Origin: Ceratotherium simum simum
Lineage: Eukaryota; Chordata; Mammalia; Perissodactyla; Rhinocerotidae
Assembly (NCBI RefSeq): GCF_000283155.1
Contig: NW_004454171.1
Span: forward strand, 8,820,849-8,884,848
Reading direction: 5' to 3'
Length of the DNA: 64,000 nt
Part shown: positions 1 to 12,199 of the stretch, one piece after another
Numbering within the stretch: position 1 is the stretch's first letter
Layout: each line of letters begins with the position of its first letter
Notes under the pieces: generated by a model
What the model saw: the letters and a program-made list of their open reading frames with translations, nothing else
What the model was told of the DNA's origin: nothing
The model's database searches: none
Made by a program: the position numbers and the translations under genes

Positions 1-1512
1 GATTGGGAGACATAGCTGACCTACCTAATACATAGATATTAGGACAGAGAAAGAGGGAAAATGAGGAGACAAAGGAATATGTTCCAAATAATGGAAGAGG
101 AAAAAATCCTAAGAATAAGAACTAAATGAAACAGAGATAAATAATCTACCTGGTAAAGAGTACACACTAGCAGTCATAACGTTGCTCACTGATCTTGGGA
201 GAAAAATGGATGAATTCAGTGAGAACTTCAATGAAGAATAGGAAAATACAAAAAAGAACCAATCAGAAGTGAAGAATACAACAATGGAAATAAAAAATTC
301 ACTAGAGGGACTCAATAGCAGAGTAGATGATACAGAAGAACAGATCAGTGAACTGAACAAAAGAGTACAGAAAATCACCCAAGCTGAACAGATAAGAGAT
401 AAAAGAATTAAGAAGAAAAAGGACAGTTTAAGGGACCTCTGGGACAACATCAAGTGCCCTAACACTACATAATATGTGTCCCATCAGGAAAAGAGAAAGA
501 CAGTGGGGCAGAGAATCTATTTGAAGAAATAATAGCTGAAAACTTTCCTAACCTAAGAAAGGAAACAGACTTCCAGGTACAGGAAGCACAGAGAGCACCA
601 AACACGATGAACCCAAAGAGGCCCACTCCAAGATACATTAGAATTAAAATGTCAATATTTAAAGATAAAGAGAGAATCCTAAAAGCTGCAAGAGAAAGGC
701 AACAAGTTACATACAAAGGAAATCCCATAAGGCTATCAGCTGACTTCTCAGCAGAAACCTTACAGGCTAAAAGGGTATGGCATGATATATTTAAAGTGCT
801 GAAAGGAAAAAACCTACAGCAGAGTACTCTACCCCACAAAGTCATCATTCAGAACAGAAGGAGAGATAAAGTTTTCCAGACAAGGCAAAACTAAAAGAGT
901 TTATCACCAAGAAACCAGCCTTACAAGAAATGCTAAAAGGACTTATTTAAGTGGAGAAGAAAAGTCCACAAATAGGAATAAGAAAATTATCAGAAATAAA
1001 TAAATAAATAAAACCACTGGTAAAGGCAAATAGCAAAGGTAGCAGATCAACCACCTATGAAGATAATAGGAAGGTCAAAAGGCAAAAGTACTAAAATTAT
1101 CTAAGATAGGAGGTTAACACAAACACATGCACTAGAAAAAGGTTAAATATGATATCAACAACATAAAATGTGGGAGGAGGGTTGTAAAAGAGTAGAGTTT
1201 TTAGCCAGAGGTCAAACTTAAGAGATCATCAACTTAACACAGATTGCTATTTACATAGGTTATTATATATGAACCTCATAGTAAGCATAAACCATAAAAC
1301 TTTAATAAACACAAAACATTGAGAGAGAGGAACCCAAATATAATACTAAAGAAAGCCATCAAACCACAAGGGATGAACGCAAGAGAAGAAGAAAGGAACA
1401 GAAAAACTACTAAAACACCCAGAAAAAAAGTAACAAAATGGCGATAAGCACATACTCATCAACAGCTACTTTAATTGTCAATGGACTAAATGCTACAATA
1501 AAAAGACATAGG

Positions 1513-1763
1513 GTAGGGGCTAGCCCTGTGGGGTAGTAGTTAAGTTCGCACACTCTGCTCCAGCTGCCCAGGGTTCATGGGTTTAGATCCCAGGAGTGAA
1601 CCTGCGCACCAATCATCGGACCATGCTGTAGAGGCATCACATGTACAAAATAGAGGAATATGGGCAAGGACGTTGGCTCAGGGCCGATCTTCCTCAGCAA
1701 ACAAGAGGAAGATTGGCAACAGATGTTAGCTCATGGCCAATCTTCCTCCTCCATCCCCCCCAA
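1513..1763 (+). mobile_element. ERE SINE inserted in L1 ORF2
   Basis: A tRNA-derived equine SINE with the GTTAGCTCAGGG..TCTTCCTC type tail. Its target duplication AAAAGACATAGG is visible at 1501-1512 and 1764-1775, and deleting the insert rejoins the L1 endonuclease reading frame. Confidence 0.93.
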
Positions 1764-2502
1764 AAAAGACATAGGATGGCTGATTGGATAAAAGAACCAT
1801 ACCCATATATATGCTGCTTACAAGAGACACACGTCATACCTAAAGATACACACAAGCTGAAAGTGAAGGGATGGAAAAAGATACTCCATGCTAATGGCAA
1901 TGAAAAAAAAGCTGGGGTAGCAATACTTACATTAGTCAAAATAGACTTTAAAACAAAAAGTGTAACAAGAGACAAAGAAGGTCACTATATAATGATAAAG
2001 GGAACAATACAACAAGAGGATATAACACTTGTAAAGATCTATGCACCCATCAGAGGAGCATCTAAATATATAAAGCAATTATTAGCAGACAGAAAAGGTG
2101 AAATACACAGTAACACAGTAATAGTAGGGGACTTGAACATTCCATTTACACCTGTGGATAGATGATCCAAACAGAAGATCAGCAAGGAAACAATGGCCTT
2201 AAGTGACACACTAGGTCAGATGGACTTAGTAGATATATATAGAACATTGCTCCTAAAAATGGAAGAATACAAATTCTTTTCAAATGCACACAGAACATTC
2301 TCCAGGATTGATCACATATTAGGCCAAAAACAAGTCTCCATAAATTTGAGAATACCGAAATAACACCAAGCATCTTTTCTGACCACAATGGTATGAAACT
2401 AGAAATCAACTACAGGAAGAAAATTTAAAAAGCCACAAATATGTGGAGACTAAAAAAAAAGCCTACTGAACCGTGACTGGGTCAATGAAGAAATCAAAGG
2501 AG

Positions 2503-2659
2503 TGGGCCGGCCCTGTGGCTTGGTGGTTAAGTGCGCGCGCTGCAATGCTGGCGGCCCGGGTTCAGATCCCGGGTGTGCATCGAGGCACCACTTCTCCGTC
2601 CATCCTGAGGCCGAGTCCCACATGCCGCAACTAGAAGGATGTGCAGCTATGACATACAA
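2503..2659 (+). mobile_element. ERE SINE, cut by assembly gap
   Basis: Starts GGGCCGGCCC, with A box, B box GGTTCAGATCC and the CAACTAGAAGGATGTGCAG module, then runs into N at 2660. It interrupts L1 ORF2. Confidence 0.92.
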
Positions 2660-3119
2660 NNNNNNNNNNNNNNNNNNNNNNNNNNNNNNNNNNNNNNNNN
2701 NNNNNNNNNNNNNNNNNNNNNNNNNNNNNNNNNNNNNNNNNNNNNNNNNNNNNNNNNNNNNNNNNNNNNNNNNNNNNNNNNNNNNNNNNNNNNNNNNNNN
2801 NNNNNNNNNNNNNNNNNNNNNNNNNNNNNNNNNNNNNNNNNNNNNNNNNNNNNNNNNNNNNNNNNNNNNNNNNNNNNNNNNNNNNNNNNNNNNNNNNNNN
2901 NNNNNNNNNNNNNNNNNNNNNNNNNNNNNNNNNNNNNNNNNNNNNNNNNNNNNNNNNNNNNNNNNNNNNNNNNNNNNNNNNNNNNNNNNNNNNNNNNNNN
3001 NNNNNNNNNNNNNNNNNNNNNNNNNNNNNNNNNNNNNNNNNNNNNNNNNNNNNNNNNNNNNNNNNNNNNNNNNNNNNNNNNNNNNNNNNNNNNNNNNNNN
3101 NNNNNNNNNNNNNNNNNNN
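2660..3119. other. Assembly gap (460 N)
   Basis: An unbroken run of N inside L1 ORF2, beginning within an ERE SINE. Any reading frame drawn across it is an artefact. Confidence 1.
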
Positions 3120-5249
3120 AGGAGAAATTACAACAGACACCTCAGAAATACAAAAGATTATAAGGGAATACTACAAAAAACTGTATGCCAACAAATTAGA
3201 TAATCTAGAAGAAATGGATAATTTCTTAGAATCATACAACCTTCCAAAACTGAATTAAGAAGAAATAGAGAATTTGAATAGACCAATCACCAGTAAGGAG
3301 ATTGAAACAGTAATCAAAATCCTCCCAAAAAATAAAAGACCAGGACCAGACAGCTTTGCTGGTGAATTCTACAAAACATTCAAAGAAGACTTAATACCTA
3401 TCCTTCTCAAACTCTTCCAAAAAATTGAAGAGGAGGTGATGCTTCCTGCTCATTCTACAAAGCCAGCATTACCCTGATAACAAAACCAGACAAGGACAAC
3501 ACAAAAAAAGAAAATTACAGGCCAATATCACTGATAAACATCGATGCAAAAATCCTCAACAAAATACTAACAAATCAAATACAACAATACATTAAAAAGA
3601 TCATACACAGTGATCAAGTGGGATTTATTCCAGCGATGCAGGGATGGTTCAACATCCACAAATCAATCAACCTGATAGACTACATTAACAAAATGGAGAA
3701 TAAAAATCACATGATCATCTCAATCGATGCAGAGAAAGCATTTGACAAGATACAGAATCCATTTATGATACGAACTCTGAATAAAATGGGTATAGAAGGA
3801 AAGTACCTCAACATAACAAAGGCTGTATATGAAACACCCACAGATAATATCATACTCAATGGAGAAAAACTGAAAGCTATCCCTCTAAGAACAGGAACCA
3901 GACAAGGATGCCCATTTCACCACTCTTATTTAACATAGTATTGGAAGCTGTAGCAGAGGGATCAGGCAAGAAAAAGAAATAAAAGGGATCCAAATTGGAA
4001 AGGGAGAAGTGAAACTGTCACTGTTTGCAGATGACATGATTTTATATATAGAAAACGCTAAAGAATCCACCAAAAAACTTTTAGAAATAATAAATGAATA
4101 TGGTAAAGTTGTAGGATACAAAAGCAACATAAAAAAATCAGTTGTGCTTCTATACACTAACAACGAAGTAGCAGAAAGAGAAATGAAGAATACAATCCCA
4201 TACAATTGCAACCAAAATAAAATACCTAAGAATAACCCTAACCAAAGATGTGAGAGATCTGTACATTGAAAACTAAAACATTGTTAAAAGAAATTGAAGA
4301 AGACACAAAGAAATGGAAAGACATTCTGTGCTCTTGCATTGGAAGAATTAACATAGTTAAAATGTCCATACTTCCTAAAGCAACCTACAGATTCAGTGCA
4401 ATCCCTATCAAAGTTCCAATGACATTTTTCATGGAAATAGAACACAAAATCTAGAATTTATATGGAACAACAAAAGACCTCGAATAGCCAAAGGAATCCT
4501 GAGAAAAAAAGAACAAAGCTGAAGATGTCACGCTCCCTGATTTCAAAATATACAACAAAGCTATGGTAACCAAAACAGCATGGTGCTGGCACAAACACAG
4601 ACACACAGAACAATGGAATAGAATCAAGAGCCCAGAAATAAAACCACACATCTATGGACAGCTAATTTTTGACAAAGGAGCCAAGAACAAGAACATACAA
4701 TGGAGAAAGGAAAGTCTGTTCAATAAATGGTGTTGGGAAAACTGGACTGCCATGTACAAAAGAATCAAAAGAACGAAAGTACACTTTTATTTTACACTAC
4801 ACTCCAAAATTATCTCAAAATGGATAAAGACTTGAATGTAAGACCTGAAACCATGAAACTTCTATAAGAAAACATAGGCAGTATGCTCTTCGACACTGGT
4901 CTTAGCAGCATATTTTCGAGTACCATGTCTGATGAGGCAAGGGAAACAACAGAAAAAAATAAACAAATAGGACTACATCAAACTAAAATGCTTCTGCACA
5001 GCAAAGGAAACCATCAACAAAACGAAAAGACAATCTGACAATTGGGAGAAGATATTTGCAAACCATATATCTGATAAGGGGTTAATATCCACAATATATA
5101 AAGAACTCACACATCTGAATAACAAAAAAACTAACAACCCAAGTAAAAAATGGTCAAAAGATCTGAACAGACATTTCTCCAAAGAAGATATACAGATGGC
5201 CAACAGGCACATGAAAAGATATTAAACATCATTAACTATCATGTAAATG

Positions 5250-5305
5250 ATATCTATCTATCTATCTGTCTATCTATCATCTATCTATCTATCTCTTTAT
5301 CTCTA
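5250..5305. repeat. (TCTA)n microsatellite
   Basis: Imperfect tetranucleotide repeat inside the ORF2 remnant of the first L1; likely length-variable. Confidence 0.9.
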
Positions 5306-6056
5306 TTATAGAAATGTAAATCCAAACTATAATGAGATATCATCTCATTATCGTCAGAATGGCTATAATTAACAAGACAGGAAACAACAATTGTTGGAGA
5401 GGATGTGGAGAAAGGGAACTCTCACACACTGCTGGTGGGAGTGCAAACTGGTGCAGCCACTAAGGAAAACAGTATGGAGATTCCTCAAAAAATTAAGAAT
5501 AGAACTACCATAAGATCCAGCTATTCCACAGCTGGGTATTTATCCAAAGAACATGAAAACATGAATGGGTAAAGATACATGCCTCCCTGTGTTCATTGCA
5601 ACATTATTCATAAGAGCTAAGACTTGGAAGCAATCTAAGCACGCATCAAAGGACAAACGGATAAAGAAGGTGTGGTATATATACACAATGGAATATTACT
5701 CAGCCATAGGAAATGATAAAATCTGGCCATTTGTGACAACATGGATGGACCTTGAGGGTATTATGTTAAGCTAAATAGGTCAGATGGAGAAAGTCAAATA
5801 CCATATGATCTCACTCATAAGTAGTAGATAAAATCAATAACAAACAATCACATAGAGATAGAGATTGGATTGGTGTTTACCAGAGGCGAAGGGGAAGAGA
5901 GAGGGCTAAATGGGTGATTTGCAAATGTGTAAGGTAATGGATTTTAGTTAGTCTTTCGGTGGTGAACATGATGTAATCTAGACAGAAATTGAAATATATG
6001 ATGTACACCTGAAATTTACATACTATTATAAACCAATGTTACTGCAATAAAAGAAA

Positions 6057-6390
6057 GAAAACCAGCACTACTGAGTTTTACATACTCAAACTGCTCACAT
6101 AGCAGCTGTTTAAGCAGCACCCAAACAACCGAGTTGTCACTAACCCTCTAGTGGTGTTAAGTGATAGCTTATTTGTATTTTCCAATTTTTCTCACTATAT
6201 ATGCACCTCAAGATTTAGAGAGACAGCATTTGATATACTGCTACACTGGATACTGTCAATGTTTGGATGTATTACAATTGTTATAGTGCCATAAAACTTA
6301 TTATATCCAATTTTATTTTTAAACACTGATTCATAGATCTCTCCTCATGGAGAAATAAAATTTGAGTGTGTGTTCCCTTTTTATATTTAT
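6057..6390. other. Unassigned AT-rich DNA
   Basis: Sequence between the L1 tail and the next repeat. I see no gene and no repeat I can name. Confidence 0.5.
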
Positions 6391-7090
6391 TTATTTATTA
6401 TTTACTTTGTGGAAACAGTCTTAAAATTACAGAAAAGTTCCAAATTTTAGTAAAGAACTTTCTTCCCCTGAACCATTTGAGAGTAAATTGCTAACATTAT
6501 GCTATCATCTCTGATTCCTTTAGTGTTTATTTCCTACAAGTCCGTACATTCCACATAACTACCATCATCCTTCACAATCAGAAAATTAAGACTAATACAT
6601 TCTGTCATTTAATCCTCATACTCTTTTCAAGTTTTACCACTTGTTTGTGGCATTGTTTATAGCAAAAAGATCCTGTTCAGATCCATGGATTGCATTTAGC
6701 TGTCATGTCTCTTAGTCTCCTTCAGTCTGGAACACTTCCTCAGGCTTTTCTCGACTTTCATGACCTTGAATCTTTTGAAGAGTCAATTTCAATAATGTAG
6801 AATATCCCTCAATGGGGGATTTTTCTGATGTTTCCTTATGATAAGATTCAGATCATACCTATTTAGCAAGAGCATCACAGAAGTGGTCCTGTACTTTTCT
6901 CAACGCATCTATCCTGTGACCTATAATTCTGATTTATCCATCCCATTACTGGTGGCTAATGTTGATCACTGAAGGTAGTATCTGCCACGTAATGTTACTT
7001 TTTCACTTTATGATTAATTAGTATTTTATGGGAGAAGTACTTTGAGACTATGTAAATATCTCTTTTCCTCCTGAAACTTTTATTTATTCA
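6391..7090. repeat. Old interspersed repeat, copy 1
   Basis: Contains the landmarks CCTGAACCATTTG, TTATTTCCTA, TCTCTTAGTCTCCTT and GATGTTTCCT in order. The same landmarks return in the same order at 7150-8300. I associate it with an ancient L1-type untranslated region, but the family name is uncertain. Confidence 0.6.
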
Positions 7091-7149
7091 TTTACTTATA
7101 TCAATATGGATTCATGATTTATTTTATTCAATGGGTTATAATTTAATAT

Positions 7150-8300
7150 CATTTTTAAAAATTTACTGTTCTTTTAGAAATCTTCTATTTTGACAATTTC
7201 AGATTTATAGAAAAGTTGCAAGAATAGCACAAAGAATTCTTTGATACCATTCCCCAAATCTTGACATTTTACTATATTTGCTTTATCCTTTCTCCCTTCT
7301 CCTCCCTTTCCAGATAAACATAAATGTAGGCATATAATATACTTTTTTTCCTGAACCATTTGTAAGTGGCAGGTACAATGCCTCCTTACTCCTAAATTCT
7401 TTACTGTGTATTTCCTAAGAACAAGGAATTATCTTACATAATTATAGTATAATCATCAAAACCAGGAAATTAAAATTGGTTCAACATTAATGTCTAATCT
7501 ATGGACCTTACTGAAATTTTGCCAGTTGTCTCAATAATGTCCTTTATAGGCAAAGAACATCCAAGATGATGTGTTGTGTCCAATTGTCCTGTTTCTTTAA
7601 TCTCCTTTAATCTGGGACAGTTCTTTAGTCTTCCTTTGATTTTCATGACATTTACATTTTGAAGAGCATAGGTCAGTTATTTTGTAGACTGTCTCTCAGG
7701 TTGGGTTTGTGTGATGTTTCCTCAGAAGTAGATTTAGATTATGCCATTTGGGCAGGAGTGTCACGTAAGTGATGCTGAGTTCTTCCCAGTGCAGCAACTC
7801 TGGAGGCACAGCCTTGGTTCCATTACTTGCGATATTGACTTTGATCATTTGGTTAAGAAGTGTCTGCCGGGTTTGTCCAAAGTAAAATTACTATTTACCC
7901 TTTGTATTTCATAATATCTTGTGTGGAGATACTGCGAGACGTTAGAAGTATTTGGTTACTCCTCAAAATTTCACCCACTAGATTTAGCACTCAATGATGA
8001 TTCTTGCTTGAATCAATTATTATGATGTTTGTCAATGATGATTTTCTTATGCTGTCCTTCCTTCTACATTGATAAATAAATAAAACCAGAAACCAAACAA
8101 ACAAATAAACGAAGGAGAAACAAAAGATTATTTTAGTGCTTAAAATGCCCCAGGCTTGGCCAGGGGTAGTCATTTGAAGCTGACTTCATGGCTTTTTAGG
8201 CTGTCCCCAGTATTCTTTGAGCATTTCCTTACCCTTTGGTACAGCATGTTCCAAGCTCATCTTAATTATTATTCTTCCCCTTACCTTCACCCAGACATCT
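7150..8300. repeat. Old interspersed repeat, copy 2
   Basis: A longer, better-kept copy of the repeat at 6391: CCTGAACCATTTG, GTATTTCCTAAGAACAAGG, GTCCTTTATAGG, AATCTCCTTTAATCTGGGAC, GATGTTTCCTCAG. It continues to the CCCCAGGCTTGG segment near 8148. Confidence 0.6.
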
Positions 8301-8362
8301 ATGTGCTGCTGAAGAAGATCACACAGTGCACAGCGATCCTACTACTGATACCTGCTCAACAC

Positions 8363-8830
8363 AAGGTTGACATAAGGGAAACCATATTGTAGAAAAGAAA
8401 CCATATTGTAACTTTGAATCACCTCTGATTAACTGACCCAGCTGGATATGCACCTTCCAAGAAATCCACCTGCTCTATAGATTTTATGACCGACCCCTAC
8501 TTATGCATGTACCTCCCAGCTGCGATAAAATGATAGCTTTGCTCTTTTGAGTTCCTTAGGAACGTGATGACCCCTGGACAGAGAGTCTATCTGGGGTGGT
8601 GACTCCCAGTCTGTAACACAAGAGGGTCCACATTCCCAACCCCCTCCCCTATAACACACTAGCTTATATAATGGCTTCAAGATTCTTTGCCCCCTCTTAA
8701 GATGGTTCTTTAGGATGCTAGTCTCCTCACCTTCCAATTGTCTAGCTTATCACTTAATAAACGCCCTTTCTCTGCCACCATCCTGCCTCTTGACAACTGG
8801 CTTTTATTTTGTGGCAAGTAGATTATGCCC
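8363..8830 (+). repeat. Probable solo LTR of an endogenous retrovirus
   Basis: Begins TGTTGACATAAGGGAAACC-like (8363), has AATAAA near 8756 followed by a pyrimidine-rich stretch, and no internal retroviral sequence beside it. Length of about 470 bases and layout fit a solo LTR. Exact ends and family are uncertain. Confidence 0.5.
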
Positions 8831-11540
8831 TGTGCACAGTAACACTACTTTTCTTTAGTTAATTTGCATCTCCTTTCATCACAATGATGATGTCAAATCT
8901 CCTCTCTCTATCAACTTCCTACCCTATTTCTTCCCTCTCCCTTGTACCAAGTGATCTTATTTCCCATGACAAACTTCTTGAAAGATTTGTCTGTTTCCTC
9001 ATCAACAATTTATGGCCATCATCTTTAGTATGTCTTCTCCCCCATTCTCCCAAAACTACTCAAAAGCCGCTGATGACTTCCATGTTGCTAAATCAAAGTG
9101 ACGTTTTTCCAGTCTTTGTCTAACCTAATTTCTCGTTCCTCTTTCTCATTCTCCATTGACCTCCTTGAGACACTCTCTCCTTTTGGTTGGGCTGGGCTTT
9201 TAGTATTCGTTAATTTTATCCTTAATGCACACGCATGGTATTCTGATCAGAGACAGAGTTCTTATTAAATATTTTACAGTAAACAACATGCACATTCCTT
9301 CCATTGCTCAGTCTTACCCCTGGGGTGAGATGTTGAGATCTGGTCAATTGTCCTACACCAGTAGGTGAAGAACAGGAAAACTGATTTTTCCCTGCTGTTT
9401 ATCAAGGGGCAGAAGTGAGCTGTCCTCCCCCCTGGGAAGGCTGTCTTCCTTACTCCAGCCCTTCGATATGTAAAAAAAAATCTCTCCAGGAGCCAGACTT
9501 GGGGCCCTCTCCAACTTCCTGGGCCTTATTCCTCATTGAAATGTAAATACCTAGGGTTATAGTGCACCTTAGGGGACTTACTCTCGACTGTAACTATTTG
9601 GTCCTCCTAGGGAGATAAGAGGCATTATTAATCCTTGCAGATCAGAGCAATTAACTAGGCAAATGGGGGCAGATCTAAATCTCATACTGCATGAGGAGTC
9701 TTAGAGGGCTAGGGCTTTTCACAGAATCACTGAGAAATCCCAGTTAGTTTTATTTTCCCACAATTCCACCCCTTAACACTGAAATAATTTTAGCCCCCAG
9801 GGAATTTTCCTAAGTGTCTGCCACAACATCAACCACTCTAACCTGTCAAACTCAAATTGGCATTGGCAGTCACCAAATCCTTTTGTCTTGTCTTAGGCAA
9901 CATTTACTCAGAGCTTTCATCAGCAGGACCCTGAGCAATAGGAGATGAACCTGTAGCATTGGTCTCAGCCAAACACCCCAAGATCTCAGATTCAGGCATC
10001 TAAGTGAGTCCCCAAAACTGTTAGAGTCTACCTTGGAAAGCCAGGTAGCTTCTTCCTTATGTTTCCGTATAAACCTTTTCTATCTGGTCCAAGGCACATA
10101 CCCAAGCACAGCTAGCTATGCTAACAATTTGCACAGATGTTGCCTCGACATGCAAGGAAAGAATCTATGGCAAATTCTGTTATTCATACAACACTAGCCA
10201 GTGAGTTAAATCTCCTCATAATGCCTTTCAGGCCAAAGTGGCTGACTTTCAGCAGGAGTCAGCGACAAATTTCACAATTTCCTACTGCCGTTCTAATGGA
10301 ATATCTCACATTTACATAAAACCGCCCACAGCATACACATGTGGGGGCTATGTGCACTAAAGGAGTGTTTCCTTCAGCATTCAAATGTTTCTGATAAATG
10401 CCTCTAGGTGTACATCACAGTTTTTTCACTAGAGTGCCAACTTACTGCTGCCTTTCCCATGACAACACAAGAATCCTAGAGGACACAGGACTCCCCAGGA
10501 AGTTTCCAGTTGTTAGGGACCACGAGTTGAACATAAATTAGTCAAGCAGCACAGTGGACAGGGCCCCAGCATCGTCTCCCACCTCCCACTAACTGGGAAG
10601 GTTTAGTGCCACCCTCCCCCGCTTAGTTCAGTCTGAATAATTGAGGTCAGTTTAGTCTCTGTTTTCCTTGGGACTGCCTGAAGGCAGACAGCTTCAAGCA
10701 GTTCTGCTGGCCCTTGTTGGGGAGGGGAAAATTTACCCCTAACCACCTTGGTTCTTTTGGCTGGTCTAATAATTAAATTGACATAAAACAGATTAACAGA
10801 ACGGGAAAAAAATTTAATTTTGTATGTACAGAGGTCTCATAGATGTGGGACCCAAGACGTGTGCAAAGCAGGCTGTTTATACACCTTTTAGACAAAGAAA
10901 CAAAAAATTTGTGAGCTGACAAGACAAAGAAACTTAGCCGTGGGTACTAATTAGTGAAGAAACTAAGCAGAGTTTGTTTACACAGCCTTCTCAGCCCTGA
11001 ATTCCCTATCTCTGGCAATAAGGATGGCTCTCTACCTTCTGGTTCAGGGAGGGTAGCTTTCACATGGGATGTTCATTTCCTGCTTTTAGGGCGACAGAGA
11101 GGAGAGTCAAAGTGTCCTTCTTGCACCAGTTGTTTCTCAAGTAACACTAATTCAAAATAATCCATATGCCACTTTGGCATATTTGGGAGCAGTCTGCCCT
11201 GAGCCCCATCAGTTCCCTCCTCTGCAACTTTCCTGGCAGTTTCCCATATTAAAAGATGAGCTGGCGGCTGTGGAGAGAATAATAGTGTTAGTAGCTGAGT
11301 GGTAAGAGATCTGCAAAGGGAAAAAGAACATAGATTACAATTAGGATGAAGCAGAAAAGAACAAATGGAAACACATTTCCCATCAACCCATTAAACCAGT
11401 CTCCCAGCCCTGGGAAGAGATCAGTCCAATGAAATGGCTGTGCTTTATTTATCTGACGGAGAGTGTTAATCTTCTCTTTTCACAGATTTAAGTTACATAC
11501 TACTTGGCCTGTGTGATTTACTAGAAGCAACATTTCTCAC
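8831..11540. other. ANKRD26 intron 1, unclassified repeat-derived DNA
   Basis: No exon recognised. Parts, notably 9400-9800 and 10740-11230, look like decayed long-terminal-repeat material, but I cannot name them. Confidence 0.4.
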
Positions 11541-11572
11541 CAATGATCGCACAAGCCCGCAGTCCCTATTAC

Positions 11573-11823
11573 CTGTTCAACTTGTCTCTATCATTCAAGC
11601 CACTTTTCCCAAGCAACAGAATCTGCTGCACTTTCGCTACGTTGCCCACGCTGGCAGCTCTGTGGATCTTTCCGAGATCCTCGTCTCGGAGGTGGTACCC
11701 GGGCCGTGAGCTGACTCCATCACTACTCTCATGCCCGACGCCCGCGCCGGCCCTCCTCCGGCTGGTGAGGGAGCCCCGGGGCGACTCGCCCTTCCTACTC
11801 CGAAAGCCAAAAATCTTCTTCAT
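11573..11823 (-). CDS. ANKRD26: ANKRD26 coding exon 1 (ankyrin repeat domain 26)
   Basis: ANKRD26 is an ankyrin-repeat and coiled-coil protein found at centriolar distal appendages; human 5'UTR variants cause thrombocytopenia 2. This exon encodes 83 residues plus two bases of an Arg codon before donor GTAATA. It starts MKKIF, has a Gly/Ser/Arg-rich leader, then PGYHLRDEDLGKIH and NVAKVQQILLL, the first ankyrin helices, and ends GLNDRDKLN. That matches the human N-terminus as I remember it, apart from a few extra and changed leader residues. A second in-frame ATG lies 27 nt upstream (11848-11850, MSLKPVGSA). I prefer the MKKIF start because it agrees with human. The remaining exons are off the left edge or undetected; none was recognised in 1-11572. 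Confidence 0.93.
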
Positions 11824-12009
11824 CGCAGAGCCTACGGGCTTCAGAGACATCTCGCCGCCGCCTCCGCTTTTCGCTGCATCCTGAACGGGACAACAGTACT
11901 AGAGATAAGCTAGCCGGGTCTCGCCACAACATCCCAGCGGCCAAAGTCCGCGGTTTAGAATCTTTCAGCGCAGACCAACTGTAGCCCGGCAACGGCCGCT
12001 AAACACAAG

Positions 12010-12021
12010 GGCGCATGCGTG
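12010..12021. promoter_or_regulatory. NRF1-like site in ANKRD26 promoter
   Basis: GGCGCATGCGTG closely fits the palindromic NRF1 consensus. A second weaker match (AGCGCATGTGCGA) is at about 12080-12092, and a half-site (TTGCGCA) near 12046. Confidence 0.65.
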
Positions 12022-12031
12022 TCCCTGGAGA

Positions 12032-12039
12032 TGACGTCA
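12032..12039. promoter_or_regulatory. Palindromic CRE (TGACGTCA)
   Basis: A perfect consensus CREB/ATF site about 210 bases upstream of the ANKRD26 ATG, inside the CpG island and flanked by NRF1-like sites. Confidence 0.75.
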
Positions 12040-12199
12040 CTGCACTTGCGCAGAGAGACCTAGTGGCCAAGGGTACCCAGAGCGCATGTGCGAGGCCCTG
12101 GCGGCTCAAATCTCAGCGATCGCTTGTGGGAAGCGCTGCGTTCCCTTCAGACTTCCGTGGGAGTTGGCTGAGTGTTTGGCACGTTTGCAGAAGTTAGAT

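Larger units (their letters stand above)
1..6056 (+). mobile_element. Long but inactive L1 retrotransposon with two SINE insertions and a gap
   Basis: A sense-oriented LINE-1. ORF1 remains at about 200-960 (coiled-coil part 269-472, C-terminal domain 607-894). ORF2 begins near 1440 (NGLNATIKRHR), continues through the endonuclease (GDLNIPFTPVDR ending 2161), reverse transcriptase (3274-4270, FADD box intact at about 4024-4035) and the C-terminal cysteine-rich end, to a 3'UTR with AATAAA near 6047. It is broken by many stops and frameshifts, by EREs at 1513 and about 2503, and by a run of N. It cannot encode a working element. Confidence 0.95.

Noticed and set aside
2502..3203. Long open frames spanning the run of N
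   Set aside because: They exist only because N gives no stop codons; the flanks are an ERE and L1 ORF2.
3274..4835. Reverse-transcriptase-like peptides as a possible retron or defence RT
   Set aside because: The order EN-RT-Cys-rich end, FADD box and 3'UTR identify an ordinary L1.
5250..5305. Direct repeats as a CRISPR-like array
   Set aside because: Simple TCTA microsatellite without spacers, in a mammalian L1.
11795..11992. Upstream open frame overlapping the ANKRD26 start
   Set aside because: Its first codon is TTG, not ATG, so it is not a convincing uORF.
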